Part shown: positions 43,252 to 45,262 of the stretch, one piece after another
How the letters are laid out: every line of letters begins with the position of its first letter
Numbering within the stretch: the first letter of the stretch is position 1
Origin: Flavobacterium sp. UBA6721
GTDB lineage: Bacteria > Bacteroidota > Bacteroidia > Flavobacteriales > Flavobacteriaceae
Length of the DNA stretch: 45,262 bases
NCBI GenBank assembly: GCA_002454195.1
Contig: DKIJ01000033.1
Location: 1-45,262, forward strand
Reading direction: 5' to 3'
The notes under the pieces: model-generated
Told to the model about the DNA's origin: nothing
Databases searched by the model: none
What the model saw: only the letters and a program-made list of their open reading frames with translations
Position numbers and translations under genes: made by a program

Positions 43252-43839
43252 ATGATTTTACCAATTGTAGGATATGGTGATCCGGTTTTAAGAAAGGTAG
43301 GAGAGAATATAACTCCTGAGTATCCTAATTTGAAAGAAACGATCGCAAACATGTACGAAACAATGTATAACGCTTCAGGAGTGGGATTAGCGGCTCCTCA
43401 AGTAGGATTAGCGATACGTTTATTTGTTATAGATGCAACACCATTTAGTGACGACGAAGATTTAAAAGCCGATGAACAAAATCAATTAAAAGGTTTTAAA
43501 CGTACTTTTATTAATGCTAAAATTATAAAAGAAGAAGGTGAAGAGTGGGCGTTTAATGAAGGCTGTTTGAGCATTCCAGATGTTCGTGAGGATGTATATC
43601 GTAAAGAAAAAGTTACTATTGAATATTGTGAAGAAGATTTTGTAATGAAAACAGAAGTTTTCGACGGTTTGATTGCTCGTGTAATCCAACACGAATACGA
43701 TCATATCGAAGGTATTTTGTTTACCGACAAAATTTCTTCTTTGAAAAAACGATTAATCAAAGGAAAGCTGAAAAATATCATGGAAGGAAAAACATTCCAA
43801 GATTATAGAATGCGTTTTTTTGGTAAAAAATCAAGATAA
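43252..43839 (+). CDS. def: peptide deformylase
   Basis: 195 residues. It removes the formyl group from nascent protein N-termini. The three motifs are intact: GVGLAAPQVG (43-52), EGCLS with metal ligand C105, and QHEYDH with H147, catalytic E148 and H151. A 14-residue insertion between motifs 1 and 2 (SDDEDLKADEQNQL) is typical of Bacteroidota enzymes. It is followed after 78 bp by the DUF5606 gene and may share its transcript. Confidence 0.97.
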   Translation: MILPIVGYGDPVLRKVGENITPEYPNLKETIANMYETMYNASGVGLAAPQVGLAIRLFVIDATPFSDDEDLKADEQNQLKGFKRTFINAKIIKEEGEEWAFNEGCLSIPDVREDVYRKEKVTIEYCEEDFVMKTEVFDGLIARVIQHEYDHIEGILFTDKISSLKKRLIKGKLKNIMEGKTFQDYRMRFFGKKSR

Positions 43840-43917
43840 CAACTTGTTTTGGTATCGTTTTTGACAAAATTTTGACACATAATAAAAAAATCAATTCTTA
43901 ATAATAATTAATAAAGC

Positions 43918-44391
43918 ATGAATTTAGAAAAAATATTAGCGATTTCAGGAAAACCAGGTTTATATGTTTTAAAAGTGCAAACACGTACTGGTTTTGTTGC
44001 TGAATCATTAGTTGACGGAAAGAAAATCACGGTAAATTTAAAAAGTAATGTGAGTTTGTTATCTGAAATTTCAGTGTACACTTATGAAGGTGAAAAACCA
44101 CTAAAAGAAGTTATTGCTAGCATTGCTACTAAAGAAAACAACGGTCCTGCAATTTCTCACAAAGAAGATAATGCAACTTTGGCTGCTTACTTTAAAGAAA
44201 TTTTACCTAATTATGACGATGAAAGAGTATATGCTTCTGATATTAAGAAAATAATAAACTGGTACAATACATTGCAGTCTAAGGGATTCATTGAAGCTGA
44301 AGCTGCATCAGAAGAAGTAGCTGATACCGTAGCTGTAGAAGCAGAAGCACCAGCAGAAAAACCAAAAAAAGCTAAAAAAGTAACGGAATAA
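43918..44391 (+). CDS. DUF5606 domain protein
   Basis: 157 residues. The N-terminal ~120 residues (MNLEKILAISGKPGLYVLK, then GFVAESLVDGKKITV and LPNYDDERVYASDIKKII) match DUF5606, a conserved Bacteroidota domain of unknown function. The tail is alanine/glutamate-rich then lysine-rich (AEAPAEKPKKAKKVTE) and probably disordered. Its place between def and mazG suggests a housekeeping role. A terminator follows. Confidence 0.9.
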   Translation: MNLEKILAISGKPGLYVLKVQTRTGFVAESLVDGKKITVNLKSNVSLLSEISVYTYEGEKPLKEVIASIATKENNGPAISHKEDNATLAAYFKEILPNYDDERVYASDIKKIINWYNTLQSKGFIEAEAASEEVADTVAVEAEAPAEKPKKAKKVTE

Positions 44392-44411
44392 TTACTTCTA
44401 AACAGTATAAA

Positions 44412-44450
44412 AATCCTGTGCTCTAATCATCTTAGAACACAGGGTTTCTT
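44412..44450 (+). terminator. terminator after the DUF5606 gene
   Basis: CCTGTGCTCTAA (44415-44426) pairs with TTAGAACACAGG (44432-44443) with one mismatch across a 5-nt loop, followed by a T-rich tail. Confidence 0.8.
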
Positions 44451-44473
44451 ATTTTTACACAAAACTATTCATA

Positions 44474-45253
44474 ATGAACGCAAGACAAATACAACTACAA
44501 GCTTTTGAACGATTATTAGATATTATGGACGATTTGCGTGCAAAATGTCCTTGGGATAAAAAGCAAACCTTGCAAAGTTTACGTCATTTAACAATTGAAG
44601 AAACTTACGAATTGGGTGATGCCATTTTGGATAATGATTTAAATGAAGTCAAAAAGGAGCTAGGCGATTTGTTATTGCATATTGTTTTTTATGCAAAAAT
44701 TGGTAGTGAAACTCAGGATTTTGATATTGCCGATGTTTGTAATGATATTTGCGAAAAATTGATTCATCGTCATCCCCATATTTACGGTGATGTCTCTGTG
44801 AAAGATGAAGAAGAGGTGAAGCAAAATTGGGAAAAACTCAAACTTAAAGAAGGAAAAAAATCTGTACTAGAGGGAGTTCCAAGAAGTTTGCCTGCCTTAG
44901 TCAAAGCGAGTCGTATTCAGGATAAGGTAAAAGGTGTAGGCTTTGATTGGGAAGAATCGCATCAGGTTTGGGATAAGGTGCAAGAAGAATTAGAAGAATT
45001 GCAAGTCGAAGTACAATCAGGAAATCAGGATAAAATAGAAGCCGAATTTGGCGATGTTTTATTTTCAATGATTAATTATGCCCGTTTTTTAAATGTTAAT
45101 CCCGAAGACGCTTTAGAACGTACCAATAAAAAGTTCATTAAAAGATTCCAATATCTGGAAAGCAAAGCAGGGGAATTAGGTAAATCCCTAAAAGATATGA
45201 CTCTCGCTGAAATGGATGTTTTTTGGGAGGAAGCGAAGCGGCTTCCAAAATAA
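44474..45253 (+). CDS. mazG: nucleoside triphosphate pyrophosphohydrolase MazG
   Basis: 259 residues, a two-domain MazG. The first domain carries CPWDKKQTLQSLRHLTIEE, followed by the metal-binding helix KKELGDLLLHIVF. The second has KVQEELEELQVE and KIEAEFGDVLFSMINYAR. It hydrolyses NTPs to NMP and pyrophosphate, cleaning the nucleotide pool or tuning ppGpp levels as in E. coli. The gene is complete and ends 9 bp before the window edge. Confidence 0.96.
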   Translation: MNARQIQLQAFERLLDIMDDLRAKCPWDKKQTLQSLRHLTIEETYELGDAILDNDLNEVKKELGDLLLHIVFYAKIGSETQDFDIADVCNDICEKLIHRHPHIYGDVSVKDEEEVKQNWEKLKLKEGKKSVLEGVPRSLPALVKASRIQDKVKGVGFDWEESHQVWDKVQEELEELQVEVQSGNQDKIEAEFGDVLFSMINYARFLNVNPEDALERTNKKFIKRFQYLESKAGELGKSLKDMTLAEMDVFWEEAKRLPK

Positions 45254-45262
45254 CAGGAATTG

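Noticed and set aside
43856..43882. Direct repeat of TTTTGACA before the DUF5606 gene as an operator
   Set aside because: It is short and AT-rich, with only two copies; chance is a sufficient explanation.

Overview
The window is AT-rich and comes from a member of the Bacteroidota, most likely a Flavobacteriaceae of Flavobacterium type. The evidence is two type IX secretion (T9SS) type B C-terminal domains ('FTPN-DGYNDYW'), the flavobacterial promoter element TAnnTTTG before many genes (often with TTG 17-20 nt further upstream), a malate:quinone oxidoreductase, DUF5606, Bacteroidota-type choice-of-anchor L and IgGFc-binding-like domains, and weak Shine-Dalgarno sites.

Layout. 1-349 has no gene but two strong hairpins. 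350-2477 (minus) is a membrane PAS-PAS histidine kinase coupled to a receiver-only response regulator. 2667-4463 is typA. 4533-10826 (minus) holds two large secreted T9SS proteins. 10884-13051 (minus) is a second kinase/regulator pair whose kinase is split by a one-base frameshift. 13381-15329 holds an unrecognised protein with a kinase-like catalytic signature and a putative lipoprotein. 15326-22636 is a tight three-gene block: a phosphoesterase/beta-barrel fusion, an HD domain fused to a Pycsar-effector-like (DUF5706) membrane domain, and a GAF-domain protein. 22710-25989 (minus) contains small genes, a nucleoid-associated protein, a pRiA4b ORF-3-like protein, a YaeR-type glyoxalase-fold protein and a sugar acetyltransferase.

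25990-28378 is decayed DNA: 1.2 kb of T/G-skewed sequence without genes, then two tandem thioredoxin-fold pseudogenes, each with its redox CxxC damaged. 28379-31915 (minus) has heme A synthase, CCA-adding enzyme, a GxxExxY protein boxed by perfect 18-bp inverted repeats (a likely mobile cassette) and the tRNA t6A enzyme TsaC/Sua5. 32042-37711 is a surface-glycan cluster: DUF4422 protein, UDP-galactopyranose mutase, two glycosyltransferases, a WaaP/KdkA-like sugar kinase and a family 9 glycosyltransferase. The last part is mostly housekeeping: dapD, ruvX, mqo, a FUSC/YccS transporter-like protein, def, DUF5606 and mazG.

The parts most worth following up are the HD-DUF5706 protein with its phosphoesterase-barrel and GAF neighbours, the GxxExxY cassette, the kinase-like protein at 13381, and the broken second histidine kinase that leaves its response regulator without an intact partner. 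No standard CRISPR array, tRNA, rRNA or insertion-sequence transposase was seen.
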